Under the pieces are notes generated by a model. It was given only the letters and a program-made list of their open reading frames with translations, ran no database searches and had not been told where the DNA came from. From NCBI RefSeq assembly GCF_040183065.1, contig NC_091125.1, forward strand, positions 117,279,121-117,343,120: 64,000 bases of DNA. The letters run 5' to 3'. The translations under genes and the position numbers were made by a program. Each line of letters begins with the position of its first letter. The stretch's first letter is position 1. This DNA is from Periplaneta americana. Taxonomy: Eukaryota; Arthropoda; Insecta; Blattodea; Blattidae. Of this stretch, positions 1 through 51,060 are shown one piece after another.

Positions 1-65
1 GTAGTATGGTCTAGTATAATGCATTCTCAGGACTCAGGAGAATATTATTGAAACCTGGTGGTCTA

Positions 66-323
66 TATTCTGTTTCTGGAATCTGTGGAGTATAGGAACC
101 GAAAGAAGTCCTTTGCGCAAGGTGTGAGTGGAGGGGGCCAGTCCAATGACCGCTTTGGGGGAAAGCTTTGCTTGAAGACAAGCGTCTGAAATGCCACCCT
201 ACCTTCTGTCACGCGCATCTTACCCCTTAGCGGCCTTATCCGATGCAGCCCGCAATACACACCTGCACTGATAGGCTCCGCCTTTTTGCTAGTCATAGAC
301 TCCACAGATTCCAGAAACGGAAT
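66..323. mobile_element. MITE with about 25-bp terminal inverted repeats
   Basis: TTTCTGGAATCTGTGGAGT near 72 is mirrored as ACTCCACAGATTCCAGAAA near 299. The 258-bp element lies in the intron upstream of Kif26 exon 1 and has no coding capacity. Confidence 0.7.
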
Positions 324-437
324 GTAGAAGAGAAGGCCTTATGGCCTTAAGGTCCGATTACAGAAACGCAAATTAAATCAGTCCCTGATCGCCAATTAGC
401 TGATATCTGATTTATTTTATTGAAGTCTGCCAGGCAA

Positions 438-517
<80 letters not shown>
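438..517. repeat. (ACT)n microsatellite, about 80 bp
   Basis: About 26 uninterrupted trinucleotide units, ending 90 bases before Kif26 exon 1. Confidence 0.97.
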
Positions 518-607
518 CAAGTTGGGTAAGAGGTACTTGTTTCAACTATTATATGACGAGAAATAAAGTGGCCGAAACTTGACGCTGAATCACTTTTTCT
601 GCTGTAG

Positions 608-38835
<38,228 letters not shown>

Positions 38836-39079
38836 GCCTGAAAGGTATGCAGACCTGCAAGTCACAAGTCCTCATGGTGACCTGCTTCGACGCACTGCTC
38901 TAGCCGCGAGGCTAAGTCTGGAAGGTATGCAGACTTGCATGTCAAAAGTCCCAATAGTGACTGCTTCGACGCTCTGCTGAAGCCGCGAGACTAAGCCTGG
39001 AAGGTATGCAGAGCTGCAAGTCACGAGTCTCCATGGTGACCTGCTCTACGCTCTGCTCAACCCGCGAGTATGGAGACGT

Positions 39080-40290
39080 GCATCTGTTCAGAATTAGCTT
39101 CTGTGAGACGCAAGTCCTGCATTTGGCTCAAGTTCTGGACTTACTTTGCGAGGCGGAAGATCTGGGTTTATTTTATGTGGCTCGTGTTCACAACTTGTTT
39201 CACGTTTAGCTCCAGACTGGGTGTGCTACAAGTGAGACCCAAGTTCTGAACACACTTAATTTGAAACTGAAATTCTGGATTTGTTTCTTTGTATCTAAAG
39301 TTCTAAACTTCTTTCACATGACACTGAGTTTCTGAACTTGTATCATGTGAGACTCGTTTTGACTGACATTATCTGAAATCCATGCACATCCGAATTAAAT
39401 TACTTCGAAACTATCCCAACAATTTCTTCTGGGCATATTGAAAAATTATACTTGTAGCAAGAGCATCTCTGTCTTCACTGAAAGAGTTTGCCTTTGGTGA
39501 ACGTAAAAAGGAATTTAAATATAATGGGATAGTAGGATAAGCAGCCTTATCTGTGTTAATTTCATCACATTATCAGATACCAAAAAATATAAAACTAAAT
39601 TTGAAAATTGTAGAGTATGCATTGATTTCAGATTTAAACAGAAACATGTCCAACACAGATCTCCATGAAACAAAATTCAAGTTCTGTTAAAACTATTTCA
39701 TGTGTTTTACAAGTATGTGTTTCCTTTGCAGATAAATCTGAAGATAAGAATTTTAAGCTCCTCAGACATGTCGGCTTCTAGAATTGTATTTAGGTATAGT
39801 CTATTACCTTCCAATAGGAAATAAATAAAAAAAACTTTGTTCGGAATATTGGAGTGAAATGCGCTTAAGTGCATATCTGCATACCTGTTTCATTTTCCAG
39901 AGTTTATATATTTGCTATAAACTTTAGCCAGGCCTTTTCTATGAGAGTTGTCCATACTTCTGTGAAATTCCAAAGTATGTTTGGTCTTGAGCAATAATTC
40001 AGGTAAAGCAGCCAATGAGTTGATTGGTTTTCAATGTCAAACAGCTGACAACTATGTACTTGACTTCTCTTGGCTGGTCTCGACCCATTGAAAATACCTT
40101 TCAATTTGTATATCTTAATACAAATATATTGACGAGTTCCATTACATGTAGAAGGTCATTGACTAATGAGATTTCGAATCGACATTTCCCCATTCCTTTT
40201 CTATTGGCACCTGCTCAAGAAATAACTCATCATTAGCTGCAAATTTATTTGACAAATGGAGTGATGTTTCCTCACATGCTACATTTCAGT
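39080..40290. other. Downstream of Kif26: 3'UTR or intergenic
   Basis: No coding frame. 39090-39370 has loosely repeated GTTCTGGA/CTTRTTTCA-type words. AATAAATAAA at 39821 is a candidate poly(A) signal but is not decisive. Confidence 0.4.
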
Positions 40291-40300
40291 TATTTTAGGG

Positions 40301-41362
40301 CAAAGGTGAATCGCAACCCCCTGGGGAGGGTCATGTAAAGAGCTGTGGGGGTCGTAAGATTATTTACAAAATAAAACAAAAATCTTTTCATTCATATACA
40401 TTTGTGTTGTATTTAGAAACATAAATATAAAGAACTTGAACATAAAAATAGAAAAATGTTTCAATAATTATAAAGTAAAAAATAATTACCTGGTAATGCG
40501 GTAAATGTGCCTGATTTTGAGAAAGTAGCTTTTCAAATCTGAACTCTATATTCGATACACATACAATGATATATTTTTAAATTTTATCTTATTTTGAATA
40601 AATATGAATTTTCTAATGCTATAAAAAATTAAATGCTTCTTTTACAAGCTCGAGATAATATAGAATTCTTTTGATCTAAAGCTCTGAGGGGGAAGTATAA
40701 TTTCAGAATTTCATCAGTAGGTACATATTTCATTGAGTCTTTCCTCAGTACATTTTTGGAATTTTAATCAGTTTAAAAACGGATTCAGTATCCATCTGTG
40801 ACTGTCGTAATTTTTTTTAATTTATTCCGGAAAAATACTCAAAATGCTGTACTTTAAGATTCTGCAAACTTAATTCCATGTCTGAAAAAAACTCAGAATT
40901 TTATTGTATCGTATGGAGCTCAATTTTCCATGAGTTCTTTATAATACAATGTAATGAATCAATTATTATTATGATTGTGATGTCGACCAGAAATCATATT
41001 TCCTTATAAATCCGTCGGTTTTATCTCTGTCTGTTATTTATAACGTTAACATCTTGGCCTCGCAAATTAATATTCAAAGTGTTCGAAAAATATATCAGCA
41101 AGGAAGACCAGTCTAAGAAACCAAAGGGAATTGGAAAATGAGTTCGCATATTCCAATTTCTCACATTGAAGATAATCTAGGCTCTACATTATAATTTGGG
41201 TAGTATCCACTGATTTTGAGTAAAATTGTCGTTGTTTTCGATTTTACAGGAGTTTGTATTTTTCAAATGGAGTTAAGTACCGGTACAGTAGTGGAGGGTC
41301 CCAAACAAATTAATGTCTCGCCCAAAAGTGGGTCCCGCCTTCAAAAAGTTCGGGAACCACTG
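40301..41362. mobile_element. Nonautonomous hAT element
   Basis: Left end CAAAGGTGAATCGCAACCCC, right end ...AAAGTTCGGGAACCACTG, both of the hAT CAGTGGTTCCCAA type. Flanking 8-mers TTTTAGGG (40293-40300) and TTCTAGGA (41363-41370) agree at six positions, as expected for an old 8-bp target duplication. No transposase. Confidence 0.8.
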
Positions 41363-41537
41363 TTCTAGGATCTGAGGATTATTTTATTTGTTTTTAATTA
41401 AAGACAGTTTCAGAATCTCTTTTCTTTATTTGGGCAAGTAAGTAACATTTTAACTGACTGCATTTAATATTCTATACTAATAATTTGTGGTTTGTCGAAT
41501 CACCGATATTGCACTGTCTCCATAACCAGCATGTGGG

Positions 41538-41799
41538 GGTCCACACCTGTGGAGTAACGGTTAGCGCGTCTAGCCGCGAAACCAGGTGGCCCGGGTTCGA
41601 TTCCCGGTCGGGACAAGTTACCTGGTTGAGGTTTTTTCCGGGGTTTTCCCTCAACCTAATATGAGCAAATGCTGGGTAACTTTCGGTGTTGGACCCCGGA
41701 CTCATTTCACCGGCATTATCACCTTCATCTCATTCAGACGCTAAATAACCTTAGATGTTGATAAAGCGTCGTAAAATAACCAACTAAAATAAAATAAAA
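41538..41799 (+). mobile_element. tRNA-headed SINE (family 2) with 10-bp target duplication
   Basis: A box TAACGGTTAGCGCG, B box GGGTTCGATTCCC, body ACAAGTTACCTGGTTGAGG...GATAAAGCGTCGTAAAATAA and an A-rich tail. AGCATGTGGG at 41528-41537 and 41800-41809 is a perfect target duplication. Confidence 0.92.
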
Positions 41800-41879
41800 A
41801 GCATGTGGGATGCGCCCACCACTAGCCAAAATTGCCACTTCCCAGCCGGAAGATAAATTGTTTGCTGGAAACGTTTAAA

Positions 41880-44050
41880 CAAATAATAGGAAATATATTA
41901 CGTTGTTTAATTGTATTTATATACAATGTTAGTATCTGAATGTCAGAGTTTGAGTTTTTTACGTAATAATATTGCCTCAATGTTCGTCTTCATTGCAAAT
42001 TACCTCTAATTGAGATCTTTCTTTGAAATCGTTTTGTGCATATTAATGCCTTTAAATTCTCGACAAGATATGAAGTCTATATTATGCAGACTGCAAACTT
42101 GCAATTTCGAACAAACTGCAGCAGTTCTGAAAGTTTTGCGTATGATATATTACCATCTCGTTGCTTCGTTTTCACTCCTACATATTTACGAATTTTACCA
42201 ATGCTGTAATTGTATATGAATAGAATAATTCTGATATTAAAAATTAGTTGCAAACAAGTCTGTATTAGATACAACAAACATAGATACTGAGAAAAGTCAA
42301 GGCATTTTGGAAACCGAAACCAATAATTATGTGATTTTATCTGAACCGAACGCATTTGAAATATTCTCCCTACTTAGGGTTGAAACATATGGCTAATCAA
42401 ACCTCAGTAATTGGACCTAACATCATTGTTTACTTTAATAATGTCATATTTAATCATCAAATTAATTCATAGGTGTCATTTTAAATTGCTCTGCTTTTAT
42501 TGCAAGGCGGAAAAACAACAACACGTAGTTGCGATTTTTCTGCCCTGTAATAAAAATCGAACTAAAATTCATCTGTTCATTGTACTGAAGATTAATATGG
42601 TACGGTTAGAGTAAGCAAAGATTTTTCGTCTGATCACTTAGAATTGATTAGCTACATGGCACTGTTTATTTGGTTGTCAAGTAAAATATTCCAGAGTATA
42701 CTTTTTGGCCTACTAAAACTGGACTTATTATATAAGGAAGGGATTCAACCTGAAAGAAATAGTCAAAATAAGAACTGATATACTCTGTCGAAGCTTATAA
42801 CAGGGAATTGAATAATTTTATTAGCTTAGCTTGTGTATTCAAATGTGTTTCTTCACTTACTTCCCTAAAAAATAACGTGATATATCACATAATTTTTTTT
42901 ATAAAATTTAAACAGTAAATAGAAAATCAGTGAATGTTCGCAGAAGGAATGGACAACTCTGAGCAATGTGATTCTAGAGCTTCTTGGTGAAGACAGAGGA
43001 CCAAACGAGGGATCAATGTGAAAGCAGGACTCTATGTAACTATACTGTATGTATTCCTGTATTGTAATATATTTTATATGTACAGAACTAGTTTGCATAT
43101 TTATTTCAGTAGAATTTTATCCTAACCCTTCATTCCGCTCATCCACGAATCATCAGAAGACTACAAACAATAATTTTATGATTTTATCAAACGAATTTCA
43201 AATAACTTTTCTCGAAATTTTATGTAGGCCTACCATTTTAACTCCCTCATTTGATCTCCGCCTACTTCAAGTGAAATTTGATTAAATAGATGCCTTCAAG
43301 AAAAGGCTAATTAAGTTGGAACTAAAAACTTTGTAATACCTTTCTAAATCGCTTTAAAGTAAAAGTCTTATATATAAGGCTGAAACTTACGTAAAAAGCA
43401 ATATCATGATAATAAAAAAAATGTGACTAATGAAACATGTTCAGGTTTCTGCCCAGCCATAGTTCTAATATTATATTGTATTTTAATTATTATGACTAGT
43501 TAATTTTATTAACAATCCTGCGCAGTAGCAATCATATTCATACAAATAATATTTTCAGCATTGATAATGCAATTCCAAACAACGCATGCATATTGCTCTG
43601 TTTGCAGCTTATATAGCGAAATCTTGCAATTGACTACTGAGGTGATCACGTGGCTTAAGTCGTGGATCACCACTATAAGGGAGTGTGAGGGGTTGCATTG
43701 ATAGCGTAAAGCTGTGATACCAACAGTACCACAATTATGGTACGCATACCATAATTTAGCTGATCATACCATGTAGCAAAAGCAAAAGTACCATAATTTG
43801 CTTAGTAGGCCTAGTATAAAAATAGAAAATATTATACTTTTTTGTTCAACTTAATGTAATGTAAGAATTGTCAGATTGTTTTCAGCACTTTCATTAATAT
43901 TGTTGAGACCTGACGAGGAGGATGTAAACTGTGTAATGATTCGATGAGAGCAGATATTTCTGTTACATGTAAACCACATGAAATCAAACATGCAGCCACA
44001 GTAAAAAATTCTCTGCCTACCTCTTCGACATAATTAACATATTTCTCATT
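41880..44050. other. Intergenic, nothing recognised
   Basis: AT-rich. 43290-43410 shares a dispersed repeat with 16745-16860. No coding evidence. Confidence 0.5.
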
Positions 44051-44062
44051 TGAAAATTTGTA

Positions 44063-44289
44063 AACCACCGCAGTAAGTAACGGTTAGAATGTCTGACCGA
44101 GAAACGAGCCCGGGTTCAAATCCTGATTGAGACAAGTTACCTGGTTGAGGTTTTGTCCAATTAAGAGCAAATACTGAGTAACTTTCGGCCCTGGACCCTG
44201 GGTTCATTTCACTGGAATTATCGGCTTCATCTCACTCAGACGTTATATAACCATAGCAGTTGATAAAGCGTCGTAAAATGAAACAAAAC
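44063..44289 (+). mobile_element. SINE family 2, second copy
   Basis: TAACGGTTAGAATG, GGGTTCAAATCC, ACAAGTTACCTGGTTGAGG and GATAAAGCGTCGTAAAATGA match the copy at 41538. ATTTGTA flanks it (44056-44062, 44290-44296). Confidence 0.88.
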
Positions 44290-44689
44290 ATTTGTAGGCT
44301 GTGTAGTCTATCGTGTACTTCAGATGTTTAGGTTTATCCATACACAGCAATAGGCCTAAGTTCAGTTCAAAAAAATTAAGTTTGTTATGAAAATATGTCA
44401 CTATAAATTAATAGCTAATTGTTATATCTTTAGTGGAGATTGCTGAGTTTGCAGCAAAAGAGATGTCCTTGAGCAGAAAACTATGAACGAATGAAAAATG
44501 TTACGGTATATCAGTTGTTCATAATTACATTAAAAGTATCATAAAATGATTGTTCTCATAAATAAAACAAACAATTTGTCGCAACAATGATAGCCTGTTT
44601 ATATTTAATTTCATTTTTGTCGCACCATAAAATATCATAATTTAGAACAGAAGTGTTGGTAGCATAATGAGTGGCCAACAGGTTGGCAT

Positions 44690-46061
44690 TACAGCAGTGC
44701 TGCTCATCGGAGTGACTACTACCGCGGAGGAATCGGAGATTACGAATAAAGCTCTCCACCAGTGATCTCCGGTACTACCGTAGTTGGAACGGGACTACGG
44801 AGGGACGCGGTGGTTCGGAGCGAAGCGACAGTTAGCTCAAGGACGACCGGCGCGTATGGACTGACGGTTGTTTTGAGTGGAATAAAATGGCACCAAATCG
44901 GATATCCGTCGTATTGAAATTCTTTAATTTAGTTGAAGGTAATAATAAAGTCGTACTCTGTAAACTTTGTGGGCGAATTTACTCTAAGGGTGGTGGAACT
45001 TCAAATTTGTTAGGCCATTTGAAGCGATCACACAATCGCGAAATTGATGAAAACAATTACGCAAAACATTTGATATGATTTATTTTTAAATTGTTTTAGT
45101 GCTATTGTTCCCAAAGGCCCACAGTATAAGAAAAAGTCTTGAAATTTCTCTAAAATGTAACTTTCGAGGCAATAAAAAACATATGAAATATTTAAAAGAC
45201 GACTTGAGTTATATTTTGCTGTTTAGACAACTTGAGTTATATTTTGCTGTTTAGACAACTTGAGTTATATTTTGCTGTTTAGACAACTTGAGTTATATTT
45301 TACTGTTTGGATTAAAATATTGAGTTTCTGAATGAAACTAAAGAAACAAGTGGTAATAATATAATTACAATTATCCTTAAGTTGATATCCGCTTATATTT
45401 TTATTACAGAGAAAGAGTGGCGCGTTTTAGAAGAGGCAGTTCAAATACTGACACCCTTTAACACAATAATCACAATCCTGTCCGGTAAAGAATCTGAATA
45501 TATTATGTTGGACAGTAAACTTTAACCCATTGATAGCCCACGTTTCTTTTGTTCCATTCTGAAGCTCCCTTAATATATTTTACCTTAAACTAAACTGATT
45601 AGAATAATAATTGACAAACACTGTTTGTGATTAAACGAGAGTTTCTAGGAGAACTACAGTATAAATGTTTACATTAGCTACTGAATAGCTTTACTTCTGC
45701 GTTAATTTTGCAGTTACATTGAATGTTATTAATTTGATCAATGACATAAAACTAATACGCCTTCCCACATATACTATGAATTTCAAAACTAGAAAAAAAT
45801 CTGTCAGCTAACGTAGAACTTCAAGCAAAACAAGAAAAAAAAAGCCGAAGAAAGCGAGAGAGATTAACATAAAAGAAAGAATAAACAACAAATTACAACT
45901 TATTTTAAAAGATACGCGGACGTCAGCGGACTCGAATCACAGCGGAAAGTGTATGTCTGCGCCACAGCACATATACAACCTGCGCGGCATCAATCGGAGG
46001 TAACCGGAGGTCTCCGATTGAAAACGCGCGAACAACCGCTCCGGAGAAAACCTAATCATGA
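44690..46061 (+). pseudogene. hAT transposon remnant with BED zinc finger
   Basis: 44887-45078 encodes a 63-residue BED finger: VVLCKLCGRIYSKGGGTSNL then LGHLKRSHN (C-x2-C...H-x4-H), the N terminus of ZBED/hAT transposases. A later block near 45410-45500 reads EKEWRVLEEAVQILTPFNTI, a hAT core motif. The catalytic parts are missing. GCATTACAG occurs at 44686-44694 and 46062-46070, a possible target duplication. A 28-bp tandem repeat sits inside. Confidence 0.7.
45202..45312 (+). repeat. 28-bp tandem repeat, four copies
   Basis: ACTTGAGTTATATTTTGCTG-TTTAGACA repeats at 45202, 45230, 45258 and 45286; the first three are identical. Confidence 0.95.
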
Positions 46062-46275
46062 GCATTACAGGCGTACACCGTGCTGATTGAAATATTGTGA
46101 AGCACTGTTCTGTCTGTTTCTTTAAGCAATGGAAGTGTGTGCGTCTCTTAAGCAAAAAAGCGGTAATGTACTCCATGTCGTGTCCCAGGCTGCAGTCCCA
46201 GGATCGACGGACTCCCTTCGAAGACGTAGGTTGTACGTAATTCTTGATGTACCGGCGACGACCCCAGATGTTGGA

Positions 46276-46340
46276 AGATGAGTTGAGTTGAGTTGAGTTG
46301 AGTTGAGTTGAGTTGAGTTGAGTTGAGTTGAGTTGAGTTG
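46276..46340. repeat. (GAGTT)n microsatellite
   Basis: About 13 pentanucleotide units. Not a rotation of the insect telomere repeat TTAGG. Confidence 0.95.
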
Positions 46341-46499
46341 AAGAAATAAATAGAAGGATTACTGTGCTAGCTCACGTTTATTAACGGTTCTAATCATATC
46401 AGGTCGAAATGATAGCCGAAGCTTAGTCGCAGAATTTAAGTCGCTAAATGAGAACAGATACAAAGTTACAAAATGTTAAAGATACAAAGTTACAGAATG

Positions 46500-46630
46500 T
46501 TAGCGTCGACTAGCGCAGAATACGCAAGTGAGCGCGGAAACAAGAAATCACAAGTGAGCGATAAAGTACAGAGTTCGGAACTGAGAGTTCGCAAGTGAGC
46601 GAAGAAACACAGAATACGCAAGTGAGCGAG
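46500..46630 (+). repeat. Degenerate tandem repeat around CGCAAGTGAGCG
   Basis: AATACGCAAGTGAGCG, AATCACAAGTGAGCGA, GTTCGCAAGTGAGCGA and AATACGCAAGTGAGCGAG recur every 30-45 bases. Confidence 0.75.
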
Positions 46631-47309
46631 GGGTCAGGGCGAGTCAAAACTTATATAGGGAACAACAGCCATTGAGGGGGAACACCTGTTTCGTTAGCGT
46701 CCCTCACGCGTTGAGTTATGTGACATGGGACATGTTCCCTTCAAAACATAAGAATTGTGACAACAATTAGAGCATACAAATCCCGATAAGTTATGACTAG
46801 CCCAGCCCCACCTGTGAGCTGTGAGGCAGCTTGAATTACCATTAAGTTACTTTCAAAGCCTTTTCAAAATTTCTGTACAAAAGCTGAAATACTTTTCAAA
46901 ACATGTGAATGCTCCTTAGAATTGTTTCTCGTAGTCTGTCAGTTTTCCATTCGTCTTCATAAATGTCTGTCACACTAAAACTATAATTCACTTGAAATGT
47001 TCCAAACACACAATAACGTCAAATATATTACCCTACAATATAGAACCAGTGACTTTTAATGTTAGAAAGGGGAAACAACTATTCTAAACTTTAGACACTC
47101 TGGTCATTTTCTGAGGTATTCACTACATCCAAAGCAAATAACGTTAAATTATAGTGAATGTTTTCATTTATTTTAAACGTCACAATGAAACCGCTGAAGC
47201 CAGTGGAATTTCGAAAACGTGTTTTTTTTTTTTTTAATTAGAAGTGAATGTGCACGGAGTCCTTTGGTGATACTTACCAGGAAGAGCTAGAGTAAAGGAT
47301 TTGTGGTAA

Positions 47310-47525
47310 TAGCAGGAACGTGAAGTACGATGACCTTATAAGTTGCACACGTCGAAAAGTTCACGAATTTTATTTTAGAAATCAGGTTCCGACTCTAAAT
47401 TCAATTATGAGTGCTATCAACCAAGATCTTAAGAGGACTACCCTTCATGTCTTGTTAATAGAAATAGGTTTCGAATGCAAAGAGGGGAAACAAAGCCATA
47501 ATGATAGAAGGCAGCGAACATAGCC
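47310..47525 (+). pseudogene. IS630/Tc1-like transposase fragment
   Basis: The + frame 47320-47523 reads RRKVHEFYFRNQVPTLNSIM then SAINQDLKRTTLHVLLIEIG FECK-type sequence, the second helix-turn-helix region of the arthropod DDE family whose N terminus is at 3833. Confidence 0.6.
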
Positions 47526-47740
47526 GAGAAAGACAGGCTACGGCGCGACGATGGCCAACATTAAACAAGTTTATATATAAATGCACGTTTAACATGAGTT
47601 TAATATAGCAAGTCCTTTGTTTTTTAGAACTTTGAACATGTATTTATATTAGGCGATTGTCAAGACGGCCATGACTAGACCATGATAATCACGTGACTCC
47701 AAGTCGTGCCGAAGCCTCGACATAGCGATGTAGCACCATG
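47525..47740. mobile_element. MITE related to the element at 32130-32962
   Basis: TGGCCAACATTAAACAAGTT, TATATATAAATGCACGTTTAA and GTGACTCCAAGTCGTGCCGAAGCC-type blocks match the outer element in opposite orientation, without the inner insertion. Confidence 0.7.
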
Positions 47741-48124
47741 ACTATTTTATCGCAATAAAGAAATATAGAAATGAAGGTAGACCCTTGTTCTATACTGATG
47801 AATCGTAGATTATCACGGGAACTACCGTCGAGAATATGTGGAAAGATATGACAGTGAACAAGGGCGCCCGCAGGATTCAATCTCAGTGGTAGCAAGATGA
47901 TTAGAAAATTAGAGAAAGAGGATGGACGAGAAGAGAGAAAATTTAACATAAAAAATAGCCAGTTCTGAAATCTAAATTACCCTGCGCACGCATTCATAGT
48001 TTGAAGCACTCGCTTTTGTTGAATTGCTTACTGAGAGTTTGAGAAAACATGTATCGAACTCATAAAGAAAAATTTAAAAAAAAACGTAAACAAAATAAAA
48101 ATCTCAGTGGTAGTAATTGCTACT

Positions 48125-48126
<2 letters not shown>

Positions 48127-48173
<47 letters not shown>

Positions 48174-48200
48174 CTTATTTATTTATTTATTTATATTTCT
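48127..48200. repeat. (AT)n then (ATTT)n microsatellite
   Basis: About 22 AT units followed by six ATTT units. Confidence 0.95.
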
Positions 48201-48296
48201 TAGCTCCTATTTCTCTGTATACACAACGTTGTAAGCACACGAAATTATACAACGGAGAGATAAGAGCCCTGCCGTATTTCGCCGCGGCACCGCTAA

Positions 48297-49268
48297 GGCC
48301 CGTAACACACTTGCAGAGTTTTCGTCAGCGAGAAATGTGTTGCGAGAAAATTAAAAAATTTATAACATGGATTCAAATGGACGTCCACACACTGGAAGAG
48401 ATTCTCGCTCGAGGCAAAAACCTCGCGCGAGTTTCTCGCTGGAATCGGTAGCTCAGCGAATTTTCTTGACACATTTATCAAAGATGTTTGACATTTATAC
48501 TCTTTATGACTATTGAATGTAGAAAAAGATATCACAGGTGGCGATGAATTGTAATGTTTTTATTTGAAAATGAGGAAAGATGGCTGATAATTGCAGTCAG
48601 AAACTTATCGAACTTGTACAATGTCACCCGTAGGCCTATTTATATGATACACGGGATGAAAACTATAAAAACACGAAACTTAAAGAAGAAAACTAGAGAC
48701 AAATATCAGATTATCTGAAAATAAATAGGCCTATATTTTATTTTGATGAGATTTAATAGTATTGATTAAACATTTGAAATACTGTATCTATATCTCTTAA
48801 CAGTTTACGTAATTTTAATCAGAACATAGCAAAGAATCCTCTATCATATCATGAATGGCAAAAAACTGAGGTCCATTGAACCTGAAATAATACCTAAACG
48901 TATCATCATTCAAATCGAAACCAGTGTCCAAAACTCGCCATTATTTTCGTAAGATACAATGTGATTTTCCGATATTTCTGGCTTTAATTTTAGGCCTACT
49001 TTTTCTTTTCATTAACAAAATATGTTCATATAACTCCATTTCCTCATCATCTGAATACTCAGATTCAACATAGCGTTCGTACGTAATTTGTAAAGTACGA
49101 CAATATACTTACAGGTTATATATTTAAGTACGACAATATACATAAATACATAACCTAACGAGTGATTACTATAATCAGAAAAATGCTTTCTGCATGAAGG
49201 CAGTGCATAGATGATCATAGCGAGGTGTGATCTGTGATAGCGAGAACTCGCCAAGTGTGTGGAGGAAA
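48297..49268. mobile_element. DNA element with imperfect TIRs
   Basis: ACACACTTGCAGAGTTTTCG near 48306 is mirrored imperfectly by CTCGCCAAGTGTGTGG near 49248. The left part contains a second foldback (GAGATTCTCGCTCG...CTCGCGCGAGTTTCTCGC). Ends approximate. Confidence 0.55.
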
Positions 49269-49669
49269 GCTCTTAACTTTGCCTCTCTACAATCTCTCTT
49301 CTAACTCGTTGTTTAAATATGAATAAAATATGACTTTTTATAAACGCAAAATTCGACGATAATATGGAAATCAGAAAAGTACTCTGACGCCGCCCGGCTT
49401 CTACAAATAGCACCCTGGCCCTGCCAGGGCTCGCCAGTCCTGAAATACATCCCTGGTTTTAATAAAATAATATCATTAGTAGACACTACTTACAGTATTA
49501 ACATACAGCTATTTCTGTTTACAAAATATACCTTTATTAAAGTTTAAGCATTTGTGAATAAATATGAAATAAAATGAATATAATTGACAGTTTTGATTTC
49601 GAAACAACATAAATTATGTCAGGAAACGCCATAAAACCTATTAACATATTTTTTGTTTGCTCCATATTT

Positions 49670-49698
49670 ATCAAGAGGAGTATTCTACTCCTCTTGAT
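49670..49698. repeat. 13-bp perfect hairpin
   Basis: ATCAAGAGGAGTA, loop TTC, TACTCCTCTTGAT. No T-run follows in a way that indicates a transcript end. Confidence 0.8.
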
Positions 49699-50309
49699 AT
49701 TTATTCAGTAACCTTAGCGGAATGTAGCAGAATTTTAGCAGCTCCCTAGCGGATTTCGTGTTTCAGGTGTTGGATGCACTGGGTTTGTGTTGGCGACCCT
49801 GCTCTATTATTTATGCATGCATGCATTCCAGAGAAATTTAAAGGAGAGAAGAATAATACTCTTGTTTGTGTTTGAAATTAATCTCATTTGAATATTTTTT
49901 TGTTGTTGGAGCATTGTGTGAATGTTTACGTTTGAAACATAGATAATGAGGCTGCAAATAAAAAACGTATTTTAGGTAATATTATGAATTAATGTTGATG
50001 AAAACATAACTTGTAATTTGTGATGGAAGTTTGACAGCAAATAATCTGTTTGTGTTGAGACGGTAAGTTATTGAAAATGTATTTGGTATACATACAATGC
50101 CCGTTTTAACATACTATTAATATTTATATAGGCCGTTAAAATATTTATCGCATGATATTATGGAATTAAGCTTACCTTTAGTGTTAAAGGCAAGATCTGA
50201 CGTGTGCATTAATCTAACCTAACTTAATCTGCATACTGTAGGTTACAATACTAGGCCTACTTATGGACATGGGAATAGCTTTTATAACTGTGGCTCACAA
50301 TCGATGCCG

Positions 50310-50656
50310 AATTAAAGTTATTAGAGTCAGGAAGTTCATGTCCAATGGAGATATTTCACTGCAAACCCAGCATTCTCAAGTCTTTCCTATTTTCTGCCTT
50401 TCTCTTAATCTCCGCATATGACCCCATATATCTTAATGTCGTCTGTCATCCGATATCTTTCTGCCCCGAACTCTTCTCTCGTTCACCATTCCTTCCAGCC
50501 CATCCTTTAGTAGGTAGTTTCTTCTCAGTCAGTGACTCAACCAATTCCTTTTCCTCTTCCTGATCATTTTCAGCATCATTCTTTCTTCACTCACTCTTTC
50601 CAACACAGCTTCATTTCTTATTCTGTCTGTCCATTTCACACATTCTCTTCTTCTCC

Positions 50657-50660
<4 letters not shown>
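50310..50660 (-). pseudogene. LINE 3' fragment
   Basis: The minus strand reads CVKWTDRIRNEAVLERVSEE, RMMLKMIRKRKRNWLSHWL and, after a frameshift, RRNYLLKDGLEGMVNERR: the WTDRIRNEEVL...KRRKxNWIGHxLRRNCLL signature of insect LINEs. An (AAT)n tract abuts it (50659-50723). Confidence 0.8.
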
Positions 50661-50722
<62 letters not shown>

Positions 50723-50827
50723 GCAATAAATGGAATAATATTATAGGTCAAACTAAATGAAATTAGACTTACTGTTGACAAGTTGAAGTATATGAATCTC
50801 TGTCCAAAAGAAGTGATGGGTTGCAGT

Positions 50828-51060
50828 TCACGATATTTGTATGATTAGGTTTTCAATAGAGATAGAGTGTCTATTGTCTCTGAAGATGGATTTGTATCTT
50901 GAAAAACTTCTCTCAACGTTGCAAGACATTACTCTGGCATACTTAAATGCTGCTAACTGTTGCACAGTAAAAGATAATTCACTTGGATTAATGGGTGATT
51001 TTCCGTTTAAAATGTCTGTAATTTTGCACATTTATTCGTATCCAGGATTTTTTATACCAT
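50828..51060 (-). pseudogene. hAT transposase C-terminal fragment
   Basis: The minus strand reads LAAFKYARVMSCNVERSFSR then YKSIFRDNRHSISIENL, the hAT dimerisation domain, with the conserved VERSFS. Confidence 0.8.

Noticed and set aside
46276-46340. Interstitial telomere repeat
   Set aside because: The unit GAGTT is not a rotation of insect TTAGG.
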